The notes: generated by a model from the letters alone, not told the origin. A stretch of DNA of 64,000 nt from Chitinophagaceae bacterium (GCA_016710165.1 JADJLJ010000002.1:773501-837500), one strand, 5' to 3'; counted from the stretch's first letter, positions 14,644-24,189 are shown. Numbers and translations: made by a program.

Positions 14644-16647
14644 TTAATAAAGCTTTTTCTCTTTTTCCTGCCTGTCCTTTTCCATGATGCTGTTGATGGC
14701 ATCCATCATGTTGAAAAAGAATTCCAGGCTGTTGCTGTGGTTGCCGGTAATGTTCAGGGTGGTGGTACCCTGTATCATGCCGTCCTTCAGGCTGCTTTCC
14801 ATCTTCAGGTCGCCCAGGTTCTTAAGCAGGTAATCGGTGATCTTCTTATTTACATCCGTGCTTACCTGGGTCTCCAGTTTCGCGATCAGCTTTTTGCTGT
14901 TGATGTTCAGGGAATAATTATTGCTGAGGATGGAATTCCTTGTCTTTTCATCCGGTGCGAACCCTTTGTTGCTGATGGTCATGTCGATCACCTCCTTCGA
15001 AGTAGTGATGATCACTTTGCCATCCTTCACCATAAAGAACAGGCTGCTGAACGGGTATTGGCCTTCTTTAAAAGCAAGCTCATAATAGCCCCCTTCTTTC
15101 TCTTTATAGTTGTATCCGTCCTTCTCCGCATATTTCAGCGGAAGGCGGGTTATCTTTTTCATGAAATTCTCTCTTCTTGTTTCCAGTGCAAAAGTAAAAT
15201 CAGGCGACAGTTCCTTCCTGGTCTTTTTCACTTCCTTGCGGTTGAATTCATCATCATACTCGTAATCGGTATAGTTCACGATCTGTGGTTTCATGTCGTG
15301 CATCACAAACAGGTAATTACCGGGCAGCAGTTCGGCAATGGCTTTTTCATCAATGATGATCTCCAGCAGGTCAATGTACAGGTCCATGATATCTGCATAG
15401 TCCTTTGTGCCGTAGATATTGGCCAGGTACTTCTTCATGTAGGTATAGTAATAATTGGCCATGGCCTCGGTATTGATGCTCATGGAGAAATAGCCGATGT
15501 TATCCGGGTTCACGTAGTTTACCAGCCCGTTGCTTTGTTTGCTGTTCATTACATTTTTTGCCAGCGCATCCAGTCTGGCATTTGCCGAGAATGTTTTTTG
15601 CTCCATCCGCAACCGCTCTTTTTCAAAATACATATTCACCGAGGACTTAAAGCCGTCTGATGTATCGGCATTGTAATTGCGGTAGCTGTTCAGGATATTA
15701 AAGGATCCCCGGTAAAAATATTTCCAGTACTGCTCCATGATGCTTTCTGTATTTATCCATACACTGGCATGGGCTGCCGGGTCAATGATCCGGGTATAGC
15801 TGATGTCATTCTTTATGGAAGCGATGTTCTTTGAAAAACTCCGCCCCATGATGTTCTCCGAAGCAGCCCGTTGCTGTTTGCCGGCGATCATATCCTGTTG
15901 CTGCCACAGTTCCCATTTTAAATTATTGAGGCTGTCCCGTATCTTATTTTCTAGATCTTCGTTTGCTTCATCCGATTCGGTTTCCATGGGAACCACTTCA
16001 ATGGCCATGCTGTCCGGCATTATTACTGCGGTATCCACCGCAGGTACTTCCGTTATGGTAACAGCGGTATCAATCATTGCAATGGCCGAATCAGCAAGGG
16101 ATACGGGCGCTTCAACCACCACGGCCGTGGAATCAGACGGGTAACTATAATAATTATCGTAATAGCTTTTCCGGTTCTGGTAGGTGGCATTCACGATCAT
16201 GGCCGTGGTCTTGTTCCAGCCAATATAGGACCCGTCGGAAACGGGCAGGAAGTTGAACCCGTTTTTTTTGATGGTCTTCTTTTTAGCGCTGTAGTTTGCC
16301 TTCACCAATTTCAGGAACTGTGCCTCGTTCTTCAGTGGCAGCAGGGTTATAAAGTTCATGCAGGTATCTTCTATAGAGACATACTGGTAAATATCTTTCT
16401 CAAAATCGATCCCTATGTTCTGCAGCGATGTAAGCGTATCGATACGCAGGGTCTTAAAGAAGTCGTCCCGGATGAAACCATAGCTGTCTAATTTTTTCAG
16501 TGGCAGGCTCCTGCTGAAATTCTCCCCGGAATATTTAATTACCATTGAAGCGGTGGACGGTACCCGGTTCAGCAGTTCCTGTGCCTGCGTGGTTTTACCG
16601 GCAAGGCAGAAAAGGGCGAGGGATACGATGATCTTTTTCATTTGCAT
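14644..16647 (-). CDS. Large exported protein, DUF4836-like
   Basis: Protein of 667 residues with a signal peptide (MKKIIVSLALFCLAGKTTQAQ). The opening of the mature part, LLNRVPSTASMVIKYSG, recalls the DUF4836 family of exported Bacteroidota proteins; this is a tentative match. An acidic, Val/Thr-rich linker lies around residues 180-235. The motif YEYDDEFNRKEVKK followed by FTFAL is shared with the downstream 446-residue protein. The C-terminus is basic (MEKDRQEKEKKLY) and there is no sorting domain. The start overlaps the stop of the lipoprotein gene as TAATG. The substrate or role is unknown. Confidence 0.72.
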   Translation of the reverse strand: MQMKKIIVSLALFCLAGKTTQAQELLNRVPSTASMVIKYSGENFSRSLPLKKLDSYGFIRDDFFKTLRIDTLTSLQNIGIDFEKDIYQYVSIEDTCMNFITLLPLKNEAQFLKLVKANYSAKKKTIKKNGFNFLPVSDGSYIGWNKTTAMIVNATYQNRKSYYDNYYSYPSDSTAVVVEAPVSLADSAIAMIDTAVTITEVPAVDTAVIMPDSMAIEVVPMETESDEANEDLENKIRDSLNNLKWELWQQQDMIAGKQQRAASENIMGRSFSKNIASIKNDISYTRIIDPAAHASVWINTESIMEQYWKYFYRGSFNILNSYRNYNADTSDGFKSSVNMYFEKERLRMEQKTFSANARLDALAKNVMNSKQSNGLVNYVNPDNIGYFSMSINTEAMANYYYTYMKKYLANIYGTKDYADIMDLYIDLLEIIIDEKAIAELLPGNYLFVMHDMKPQIVNYTDYEYDDEFNRKEVKKTRKELSPDFTFALETRRENFMKKITRLPLKYAEKDGYNYKEKEGGYYELAFKEGQYPFSSLFFMVKDGKVIITTSKEVIDMTISNKGFAPDEKTRNSILSNNYSLNINSKKLIAKLETQVSTDVNKKITDYLLKNLGDLKMESSLKDGMIQGTTTLNITGNHSNSLEFFFNMMDAINSIMEKDRQEKEKKLY

Positions 16648-17309
16648 TAGTTGGTTAAGTTGATCTTGTTTTCTATTGATCTTTTTTCGTGAATAACATC
16701 CAGGGCATTCAGTTTCAGCATGACGGCCTTTTTGCTGGGTGCAATCCTGGTTTGGGTATTGCTGGCTCCCGCTACGGTAGATTCAAATTTAAATACCGCC
16801 GTGTAATTAGCTGTGGCAAATATTTCCTTGTCGGCATTGCTCAGCTTCTTATAATCGTCTTTAAAGGAATACTTGTTGAGCCTTTCAAATACACCGGCAT
16901 GGTACTCATAGATCTTTTCCGGCGCTTTTTTGGAAGCGTTTTCTTTTGTATAAATGTTCTTCACAACATCATTCAGCCGGGCCACATTTTTAAAATCGCA
17001 GCTGATGCTGGTGATGAAGTTGTCAAAGTCAACCGATGTTTTTACGCTGCTGATGCCGGGGGTTTTGGCCACCGTCTTTTCGATCTCTGCTATGCGGTTC
17101 TTTATTTCTTCTTTGGATGGTACATCATGCCCGTTGATCGTTTTCATCTTCATAATGGAGTTAATCCTTGTTTTGCTCCTGCTGAGGTTGAGTACCAGTT
17201 GAAAATTCCCGGTGCCATCGGATTTTAGGAATACCTGCTCTACAATTTCAAAGCAGCCCGAAAGGGTGATGAGGCAGGAGAACAGGAGTAAATAGGCGGC
17301 TGTTTTCAT
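16647..17309 (-). CDS. Lipoprotein, unknown function
   Basis: Protein of 220 residues with a lipoprotein signal peptide (MKTAAYLLLFSCLITLSGC, lipobox LSGC with Cys 19). The mature region begins FEIVEQVFLKSDGTGNFQLVLNLS and then has an Asp/Lys-rich helical section and a beta-rich C-terminal half. Proteins opening with this KxDGSG-type strand are common as exported lipoproteins in Bacteroidota, but no function is known to me. It is the first gene of a three-gene operon with 14644 and 13303, with TAATG overlap to the next gene, and has a -7 box just upstream. Confidence 0.75.
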   Translation of the reverse strand: MKTAAYLLLFSCLITLSGCFEIVEQVFLKSDGTGNFQLVLNLSRSKTRINSIMKMKTINGHDVPSKEEIKNRIAEIEKTVAKTPGISSVKTSVDFDNFITSISCDFKNVARLNDVVKNIYTKENASKKAPEKIYEYHAGVFERLNKYSFKDDYKKLSNADKEIFATANYTAVFKFESTVAGASNTQTRIAPSKKAVMLKLNALDVIHEKRSIENKINLTN

Positions 17310-17326
17310 GAAGGGTCAAGTTACGG

Positions 17327-17334
17327 CAAAACTA
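17327..17334 (-). promoter_or_regulatory. -7 box for the lipoprotein operon
   Basis: The minus strand reads TAGTTTTG (TAnnTTTG) 17 nt ahead of the lipoprotein start. Confidence 0.45.
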
Positions 17335-17410
17335 CAGATTTATACAGGTAAGCTCGTGCTACAGGGCATGAATTTTTAGCCGGGAGGCCGGAAAGACACG
17401 ACCTTTGATC

Positions 17411-17806
17411 TTATTGTCGTACCGGCTCAATAAGATCCCACAGGTTACCGTACAGGTCTTCAAAAACCGCAACGGTTCCGTAGGGCTCGGTTACAGGAGG
17501 CCGTACAAAATTTATTTTTTGGGAAACCATGTTGTTGTAGTCTCTCCAGAAATCATCCGTATATAAAAACAGGAACACCCGGCCGCCTGTTTGATCCCCC
17601 ACCCGGCTTGCCTGTTCTTCGCCGGCGTCCTTTGCCAGTAATAAACAGCATTGCCCTTCGCCGGCTGGTTTTACCATCACCCATCGTTTTGTTTCACTCA
17701 GCCTGCTGTCTTCAACCAGGGTGAAGCTGAGTTTTTCAGTGTAAAATTTTATGGCTTCATCGTAATCGTTCACTACAAGCGCTATGTGGGCCATGTGTTG
17801 GTTCAT
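17411..17806 (-). CDS. VOC (glyoxalase/bleomycin-resistance fold) protein
   Basis: Protein of 131 residues with the paired beta-alpha-beta-beta-beta modules of the vicinal oxygen chelate superfamily. MAHIALVVNDYDEAIKFYTEKLSF opens the first module, with the metal-ligand-position His near residue 6. KRWVMVKPAGEGQCCLLLAKDAG closes it. The second module includes GGRVFLFLYTDDFWRDY and ends TVAVFEDLYGNLWDLIEP, with a Glu at the expected last ligand position. Members act as metal-dependent isomerases, dioxygenases or resistance proteins and the substrate cannot be read from the sequence. It is 9 nt downstream of the TlpA-like gene. Confidence 0.85.
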   Translation of the reverse strand: MNQHMAHIALVVNDYDEAIKFYTEKLSFTLVEDSRLSETKRWVMVKPAGEGQCCLLLAKDAGEEQASRVGDQTGGRVFLFLYTDDFWRDYNNMVSQKINFVRPPVTEPYGTVAVFEDLYGNLWDLIEPVRQ

Positions 17807-17815
17807 TGGGATCTT

Positions 17816-18586
17816 TTAATAGTGCTGCATCAACCAGGATCGTATTGCATTCATTGACAAATGCTGGCCAGCCAGGATCCCATTTTCATCGATCAGGAAA
17901 TTGTCGGGGATGGCATAAGTATTGAATCTCGCCGCAAATTTATTTGCCCTCCAGTCTGTTAGTTCGCAGTAAGCCTTCCAGGGTTGTTTATCGGCCTGGA
18001 TAGCGGCAAGCCATTTCTCCTTACTGGCATCCATCGAGATGCTGATCACTTCAAATCCCTTGTTGTAGTATTTTTTGTACAGTTTTCTCAGATCGGGTAT
18101 CTGTTCACGGCAGGGTACACACCAGGAACTCCATACATCGAGTAATATCACTTTACCCTTCAGGTCTGCAAGCAACAATTCATTGCCGGCTGTATCCGTT
18201 AAGGTCAAATGCGGGAAGGGTTTCCCGGTTTCTGCAACTGCCAGGCGCTTTAAGGTTATATCAGCCCAGGCCCTGGTTGCTGAATGCTGAATAGAACTGT
18301 CAACAAGGCTTACCAGTTCGGCTGCCTGTTTGTATGAAAGATTTATTCCCCAGTATATAAAAGTGAAATTAAGTTCATGGGCGGGATGTTCAGTTATAAA
18401 TGAACGGATCTTGTTGAAAAGGTCCTGGCGTTTTACAGAATCAGAAGTATTTGAACTTTCATTCTTCTGAATGAAATCCTGCATTTGAGATAAATAAAGA
18501 TTATTTGCCAGGCCCATACTGTCTGTTGACTGGCTGAAAGAGTGATTGAGGCAGGTGATCAGTATGAAAAACAGCAGGTGCCGCAT
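17816..18586 (-). CDS. TlpA/ResA-like thiol-disulfide oxidoreductase, exported
   Basis: Protein of 256 residues with a signal peptide (MRHLLFFILITCLNHSFSQ). A helical N-terminal domain (residues about 20-115) of the kind that precedes thioredoxin domains in Bacteroidota is followed by a TlpA domain. GKPFPHLTLTDTAGNELLLADLKGKVILLDVW leads into the active site WSSWCVPCREQ (CxxC), and the cis-proline is in TYAIPDNFLID. It probably works in the periplasm as a reductase for cysteines of exported proteins or apocytochromes. A role tied to the ccm genes 7 kb away is possible but not shown. Confidence 0.87.
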   Translation of the reverse strand: MRHLLFFILITCLNHSFSQSTDSMGLANNLYLSQMQDFIQKNESSNTSDSVKRQDLFNKIRSFITEHPAHELNFTFIYWGINLSYKQAAELVSLVDSSIQHSATRAWADITLKRLAVAETGKPFPHLTLTDTAGNELLLADLKGKVILLDVWSSWCVPCREQIPDLRKLYKKYYNKGFEVISISMDASKEKWLAAIQADKQPWKAYCELTDWRANKFAARFNTYAIPDNFLIDENGILAGQHLSMNAIRSWLMQHY

Positions 18587-18652
18587 GATTGTATATATTC
18601 AAAAAACAAACTAAAGGAACGACAATTTTTCCGGAGCAGGAATTATTTCCTG

Positions 18653-19614
18653 TTACAGTTTAATGATGTCATTGACCCCTGCAATATTAAACCCGTTTTT
18701 GATCACCAGCCCGGCCTGCCTGCTTTTTTTGTTCAACACCGGGTTGGTATGATTGAAGTGAATGAAGTAGATCTTTTTCTTTTCCAAAGGTTTCAGGTCT
18801 TTGAAAAGTTTCATGCTTTCAATGATGAACGGGTGCGGAATTTCCGAGATATCCCGGTTATTGATCTCCGCTGCATCATAAAAAGTGCCGTCAATAAATG
18901 CATAATCTACCCTGGCAATGGCTTCAATGATATTGGTCTTCCATTTCTCCCATTTGTCAATATCCGGGATAAAAAGGGCTGTTTTGCGGGGCCCGGTTAT
19001 CCGGTAACCAACTGTTTCAGAAAACTCATCCCGGTGCGGAACGGTAAACGGGATGACCTTCAGACCGGGACTTAGCCGGATCTCTTTTTCATCATTCATT
19101 TCCTCCAGCAGAATATTTTTATTGGCCAGCAACTGGCTCCAGGGGCCGTTCTTTTCCAAAAATGTTCTCATCCGGGGCATGGTATATACGGGAACATTGG
19201 TTGCATTCATGGCCTCTTTGCCCAGGTACATCAGGCCGGAGTAATGCCCGATATGTGCATGCGTTAAAAAAATACCATCTGGTATCTCATCTCCCATGGC
19301 GGATGAAGCCTCATACAGCATTCTCATTTGTGCCGGCATATCGGGGTGGCTTCAAACAGGTATTTTTTGTTGTTTTTTGCATCGGTCAAACCCAGTGAAA
19401 CCACTTTCCTGCTTTTATCGGGATGCAGGAAAAGGTCTTTGCAGCAATCCTTTTTACAGCCGATCTGGGGCGAACCGGCATCCTGCACCGTACCCAGTAC
19501 GGTCAGGTATACATCGTTTAAGACAGGGGTGGCGATCATTGCCTTGCCGGACCCGGCCGGTTGTTTGCCCGCCACAGGCAGTGATAGTAAAAAAAAGAAA
19601 GTAAAAAACTTCAT
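18653..19614 (-). CDS. PqqB-like MBL-fold metallohydrolase, exported, frame broken
   Basis: Metallo-beta-lactamase-fold hydrolase similar to PqqB. The N-terminal piece (19324-19614) has a signal peptide (FFTFFFLLSLPVAG) then YLTVLGTVQDAGSPQIGC and ends in KYLFEATP. The C-terminal piece (18653-19339) resumes with DMPAQMRMLYE and carries the metal motif FLTHAHIGHYSG, the VPHRDEFSETVGY segment and FIHFNHTNP. The two frames join if one G is restored at about 19341-19343 (ATATCCGGGG instead of ATATCGGGG on the plus strand). The joined protein is about 320 residues, normal for the family. There is no PQQ gene cluster nearby, so the enzyme probably has another, unknown substrate. Confidence 0.8.
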
Positions 19615-19636
19615 CGCATACCGTAAATGATACCTG

Positions 19637-20326
19637 TTAAAGAAACGAAATATAATTTAAAACAGGAAACATGCATCCTGTCATCTGCAATGAAAATTTA
19701 GTGTGTATTGCATATTCCGGAGGGGAGAGCAGGTTCGCCGGAAGAAGGGAGCGATTGTGGCGAAAACTTTTTTTTACATCGCCTTGCATCAGCATTTCCA
19801 GTTCTAACTCTACATGCAAACGGTATTTCCTGTGTCCCAGGATACGGGCTGCCATATAACCGGGTGAGATAGACCCCCTGCTTTTAATGGATGATTTACC
19901 CGGTAAATTATTGGCACGGCCCTGCCTGGTAAAATACATAGTATCCCTGTCGGTCTGGCCACCCGTATAATAATGGTAAAATTCCCGGTGCTGGTTATAG
20001 AATATTTCCACCCGCTTCAACTGGTGCAGCCAGTATGTAACAAGCTGGTCCTTGTCGTTTGATGGTTTAAATAAAACGGCATGGTAACGCAACGTGTAAT
20101 ATTCCATGGCAGCAATGAATAAGGGCTTGATGTTCTTAAAGAAATTTATCTCATCGGTCTCATGCCTGAATGCAAAGGACTCTGAATGGTTTTTTATCTT
20201 ATTCAAGTAAAGAAGGGCGATGTTAAAACAGCTTTCCACCTTTTGTATTTCATTTTTGCAATGAGCTTCTGCCTGGTTGATCTCTTCCTGCATTTGTGCA
20301 TAAAGCTGAAACGAACTGAGGTTCAT
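19637..20326 (-). CDS. RteC-like protein
   Basis: Protein of 229 residues resembling RteC, the excision regulator of CTnDOT-type conjugative elements. The typical segments are EINFFKNIKPLFIAAMEYYTLRYHA, a Tyr/His-rich helix FYNQHREFYHYYTGGQTDRDTMYF, and SPGYMAARILGHRKYRLHVELELEML. RteC-family proteins are widespread in Bacteroidota chromosomes without a linked element, and no integrase, mobilisation or tra gene is in this window. The last 40 residues look unlike the family. An A-run at the start of that stretch (minus strand, plus coordinates about 19769-19776) could hide an indel, but the alternative frame is also short, so this stays undecided. Confidence 0.7.
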   Translation of the reverse strand: MNLSSFQLYAQMQEEINQAEAHCKNEIQKVESCFNIALLYLNKIKNHSESFAFRHETDEINFFKNIKPLFIAAMEYYTLRYHAVLFKPSNDKDQLVTYWLHQLKRVEIFYNQHREFYHYYTGGQTDRDTMYFTRQGRANNLPGKSSIKSRGSISPGYMAARILGHRKYRLHVELELEMLMQGDVKKSFRHNRSLLPANLLSPPEYAIHTKFSLQMTGCMFPVLNYISFL

Positions 20327-20430
20327 ACTTTTTTTATTTAGTACCTGTGACTGATCCCGGTTATATTGTCATGCTGAAGCGCTGCAACGGTTTCATGCAG
20401 GACCAAAAAAGGCCCGATTAAAAAAGGATA

Positions 20431-21807
20431 TTATTGTTTAACGATCTTCCGTTTCCATACATGGTCCCCGGCCAGTATGGTCAGTATATAGATCCCGGCC
20501 GGGACCCGGCCGGGTATTCGTACCTGCCATTGGTTACCTGAACGGACAAGTTGCGGGCTGCTTATCTCATCACCAAAAGCATTGGCAATGGTTGCGGTAG
20601 CCACCGGGTAATTGCCGGGTAAACTAACAAAGAGCCGGTCAGAAAAGGGATTGGGATAGACCTGTAATGAAGAAGGGGGCTTTTGCACCGCTATTGCAAC
20701 CGGGGAGTACGTAATGAATTTTGAGGCTGTGTCGGCATATTTTATCCTGTAATAATTCAAGCCTGTACGAACGATCGCATCCGGGTAGGTATAAAAGCCG
20801 GTATTGTTTTGCTTATCCGCAGCAACGGAATGAAACTCTTTAAATTGCCGGCCGTCTGCTGATGTCTCAATATAAAATACAGCGGTTGAAGAAGGGTTTT
20901 CCATTTTCCAGTAAAGGGTATTTCCACCGGGATGCTGCGCTGCATAAAAAGAAGTAAAACGGGTTGGTAAAACATGAATGGACCCGCAACTGACACAGCC
21001 ATTGAAAATATTGGCCATTCCCCACGAAGGTTTGCAGCCAAAAGGGATGCAGGTGGAATCGATACGGTGGGTAAGCCCCAGGCATACATTGATGTACGGA
21101 TTGGCGGTCGCAAGGGTATCCCAAAGCTGGGAAAATTCTGATACCGATACGCAGGCAGATGGTTCAGGAGCAAAATAACTATTCTTCACCTTGTTGTAGA
21201 GTACGGTCATTACGGTCTCACTTCCTTTTCCAAGACAAACACTGCCCACAGAAGACTGCGGATCGGTTATGATCCCGTGAAAATATGCTTTTCCCTTATT
21301 TACGAACCAGGAGTTGGCGTTGTTGATCACGAAGTACTGGTTATTCATTTTAAAAACGGATGCAGGAATGGCATTGATCACCACATTGGGTTTTGACGGG
21401 CTGGCCCAGCCGTTTTCCAGGGAAAGGTTCCGCAGCACTTCCAGGGTGCCGTAGTTATAAAAATAGCTATGGCCTCTTAATACGAGGCCGGCACCTTCAC
21501 CATTACCGATCACGAAACGGGCGCCGGGCTGTACGAAAATTTTACCCGAGTCCATATAGAACTTATCGATGGTAAGATTGCCGCAGACGATCAATGTCCC
21601 TCCTTTAAGTGTAAGCATGTTATAGGCAGCCACGGGACCGTAATACCATTTGGTGGTACCGGCATTTAATACTTCACCGTCGGTTACCAACGGTTCTGTA
21701 TTTGTGCAGGTTGCCATGGGGGCTGTTAAACATTGACTGAACAGGTGGGAGAGCGGGGTGCAGGCCAGGCATAAAACAATGACCAGGTACATGAAAAGGT
21801 TTTTCAT
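20431..21807 (-). CDS. Secreted protein with T9SS C-terminal sorting domain
   Basis: Protein of 458 residues from the ATG at 21805-21807, chosen because the signal peptide (MKNLFMYLVIVLCLACTPLSHLFSQ) starts there. The mature N-terminal half is Cys-containing and rich in short beta repeats (LKGGTLIVCGNLTIDKFYMDSGKIFVQPG), suggesting a small beta-helix. A fibronectin-like module follows around NTLYWKMENPSSTAVFYIETSADGRQF. The last 75 residues are a type A type IX secretion sorting domain: VYPNPFSDRLFVSLPG, then PAGIYILTI and KRKIVKQ at the end. It would be exported through the T9SS and fixed to the cell surface or released. Its function is otherwise unknown. Confidence 0.83.
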   Translation of the reverse strand: MKNLFMYLVIVLCLACTPLSHLFSQCLTAPMATCTNTEPLVTDGEVLNAGTTKWYYGPVAAYNMLTLKGGTLIVCGNLTIDKFYMDSGKIFVQPGARFVIGNGEGAGLVLRGHSYFYNYGTLEVLRNLSLENGWASPSKPNVVINAIPASVFKMNNQYFVINNANSWFVNKGKAYFHGIITDPQSSVGSVCLGKGSETVMTVLYNKVKNSYFAPEPSACVSVSEFSQLWDTLATANPYINVCLGLTHRIDSTCIPFGCKPSWGMANIFNGCVSCGSIHVLPTRFTSFYAAQHPGGNTLYWKMENPSSTAVFYIETSADGRQFKEFHSVAADKQNNTGFYTYPDAIVRTGLNYYRIKYADTASKFITYSPVAIAVQKPPSSLQVYPNPFSDRLFVSLPGNYPVATATIANAFGDEISSPQLVRSGNQWQVRIPGRVPAGIYILTILAGDHVWKRKIVKQ

Positions 21808-21990
21808 ACTGTTGAATTTTAGGATATAGAATTTGCCGGTGTTTATAATAGCAGCAACCAATACCAGCGGTTTGCAGCAGTTGCATGGTAAACCTATGGA
21901 CTTACCCGGCGAAAATGTAATGAACCTGCAGCAGTTGAAAAAAATGCTGCATTAGTTGTTGAAATCTGAACACAAACAGGAACAGGGGTG

Positions 21991-22725
21991 CTATTCCCCC
22001 AGCCATTTTTTAAAATTGACGATCCGTTCCCGGCTGACGATCATCTCTTTTTCAACCGCAGGGTTCAGGTTTATTTTAAAACGGTTGCCGGGGTATGCAT
22101 GAATGACCAATATGGAATGTATGGAGATGATATAAGACCGGTTGATGCGGAAAAACAGCTGGGGATCAAGAATGGTTTCCAGTTCATCCATCCGGTATTC
22201 AATCAGGAATTTCCGGTTGTCGAACGTTTTAAAGAAAATGAACCGGTTATCGGAGAAGAAATAAGCAATTTCCTCCACGGCAATGGATAATAATTTCTGC
22301 TGGTAGGTTACCAGGAACCTTCTTTTGATCGCCTGTTGCAGGGAAGCTGTTCCAACCGCCTCGCCCGGGTAACTTCCATTGTGATCATTCCTGTTCTTTG
22401 GCAGATGTACATCCCCACCCGGTGGCCCTGGGTTCAGTAAATATTTTTGCAGGTATTCCAGGTTACTTACCCGGAAGGCAAGATAGACCAGGTGGTTGCT
22501 GCTGGATGTGATGATGAGTTTTGCTTCTATGTTCCGGTGTGTGGTTCCCAGGATCTGCCGGTTGATAAGTACCAGGTCGGGAAGGGGGGCGGTATTGATC
22601 CTTTTCAGTAATGTTTCCACATCTTTCACCGCCGGCAGCACTTCAATACTGCTGTCGATGGAGTACAGGGTACGTATCACTTTACGGACCACGTGTTTTT
22701 CCGGCTCCACTATTATTACTTTCAT
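21991..22725 (-). CDS. LytTR-type response regulator with degenerate receiver
   Basis: Protein of 244 residues. Residues 1-110 have the receiver fold pattern (KVIIVEPEKHVVRKVIRTLY, LPDLVLINRQILG, AKLIITSSS), and residues about 140-244 form a LytTR DNA-binding domain (EEIAYFFSDNRFIFFKTFDNRKFLIEYRMDELE, then FFRINRSYIISI and IVSRERIVNFKKWLGE). The position of the phospho-acceptor Asp is Asn 55 in LVLIN, and the N-terminal acidic pair is reduced to a single Glu. Phosphorylation control is therefore unlikely. A Pro/Gly-rich segment (NPGPPGGDVHLP) lies in the linker. No sensor kinase is adjacent. It probably regulates transcription by another signal or constitutively. Confidence 0.85.
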   Translation of the reverse strand: MKVIIVEPEKHVVRKVIRTLYSIDSSIEVLPAVKDVETLLKRINTAPLPDLVLINRQILGTTHRNIEAKLIITSSSNHLVYLAFRVSNLEYLQKYLLNPGPPGGDVHLPKNRNDHNGSYPGEAVGTASLQQAIKRRFLVTYQQKLLSIAVEEIAYFFSDNRFIFFKTFDNRKFLIEYRMDELETILDPQLFFRINRSYIISIHSILVIHAYPGNRFKINLNPAVEKEMIVSRERIVNFKKWLGE

Positions 22726-22952
22726 AGACGTTGAAATGGCTTACTTTAACTGCAAGTTCATTTTTTCGACTCACCCGTTCAAGTGCAACAGGAATGAACC
22801 GGAAGAATCAATGGATGAGTTGTGCCCTGTAGAAGCGGAATTTCAGCGGCGACAGAAAGAAAAGGCAAAGACTTTAAACCAAAGCATCAAGGTAAGAGAC
22901 CGGGACGAGAGATAATCGGTGTTAAGAAATAAAATTTTATTTTAATCCGGGT

Positions 22953-23828
22953 TTATTGCAATGGTTTCAATGCCGGACTGTTCTCCAGGAATAACCGGAA
23001 ATTATGATCAGGCCGGTTGATGACGTCATTATGTTCTTTAAGGCTGTGGACGAAAATGACCTGGTTTGACCTCAGCATAGATGCGTTCACTTCTTTTTCC
23101 CCGGGATTTATGAAAGGAATATTTTTTTCACGCAGGCCCTGCATCATTTTCTCAGACACTTCATCTGTTCCACCTCCTTTATTGGTATAAAGATTAACGA
23201 ACCGGTGCGACGGGGCTGCCTGTATCCAGTTCGTGAATTTATCCACCTGGCTGTACAGGCCATCGAATAAAATGGTTTGCTTTACTTCCACCCCTCCGTT
23301 CTGTAATATATGTGCCATTATCCGGAAGGCGCCGCTGTGTCCCGCCAGAACAATGCTGCCTGCTTCCGTTCTTTTCCCAATGATCTTTTCCAGTTTTAAT
23401 TTATCCAGCACATCCTGTAACAGCAGTTTAAAAATATCTTTCTGCTCCAGTTTACCGCCATAACTATCCGGTGCATTCTTTGCGGATTCGGGTAAAACAA
23501 GTACCGCATTCCGGTTTGCTGCCAGGAATTGTTTTGCCAGTTCGAAGTATTCGGCCGAGCTATCAATCGTATTTCGCCATCCGTGAAACCAGAAAACCAC
23601 ATCCACCTGCTTCTTTACCTTTAATTTTTGCGGCACCATGATAAGTACACTGCTGTCGCTGTAATGTTCAGCCGCTGCATAAAATATGTTGTCATAGCGA
23701 TGTCCTTTGACCCTGCCGGTATCCGGGAAGGAAGTGTACGAAGAAGCAATGCGGAAAATGAGCGGCTCCGTTTGGGCTGCGCATTGGTTTGATAAAAAGA
23801 ACAAAATAACAGGCAGTAGTTTGTACAT
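22953..23828 (-). CDS. Exported alpha/beta-hydrolase-like protein
   Basis: Protein of 291 residues with a signal peptide (MYKLLPVILFFLSNQCAAQ). The core has VDVVFWFHGWRNTIDSS (oxyanion-side HG motif), VLVLPESAKNAPDSYGG, and the nucleophile elbow GHSGAFRI (G-x-S-x-G) near residue 164. A histidine toward the C-terminus (VFVHSLKEHNDVINRPDHNF) is a candidate for the catalytic base. It is probably a periplasmic esterase or peptidase-like hydrolase with an unknown substrate. It stands alone between a long gap and the LytTR gene. Confidence 0.75.
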   Translation of the reverse strand: MYKLLPVILFFLSNQCAAQTEPLIFRIASSYTSFPDTGRVKGHRYDNIFYAAAEHYSDSSVLIMVPQKLKVKKQVDVVFWFHGWRNTIDSSAEYFELAKQFLAANRNAVLVLPESAKNAPDSYGGKLEQKDIFKLLLQDVLDKLKLEKIIGKRTEAGSIVLAGHSGAFRIMAHILQNGGVEVKQTILFDGLYSQVDKFTNWIQAAPSHRFVNLYTNKGGGTDEVSEKMMQGLREKNIPFINPGEKEVNASMLRSNQVIFVHSLKEHNDVINRPDHNFRLFLENSPALKPLQ

Positions 23829-24189
23829 GGATGGTAAAGTTAGAAATTTTAAACAAGGCCTCTTTACCCGAGGCAGCGATGATGCGATAAGTTTATACGG
23901 TTGTTAATGATCCTTAACAAATCATGGCAAGGTATATGTTTAGTTGGGTTTACAAGCATAAAAACAGAAACATGAAAAACCCAGGTCTAAAAACTTCCCT
24001 CTTTCCCTTCAGGTATTAAATCCCCTGAGCTAACATAAATTCAGATTTTCCGGCGATGCAGATCCAGGTCCGGCGGGCATCTCATGCCCGTAATAGAATT
24101 ACCAAAATTAAGTTCCTGCCAGAGCTATCAATTTTCTGAGAAACCAGTTTCTCTTATTTATTATTTAATAACCTATAAATTAATCCACT
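23829..24189. other. Divergent intergenic region
   Basis: No gene seen in about 360 nt. It contains a small hairpin GGGCAT-CTC-ATGCCC around 24074-24088. No TAnnTTTG box with good placement was found. Confidence 0.5.

Noticed and set aside
19637..20326. Evidence for a conjugative transposon (RteC-like)
   Set aside because: No integrase other than housekeeping XerC, no mob or tra genes and no attachment repeats in the window; RteC-like genes are often solitary.
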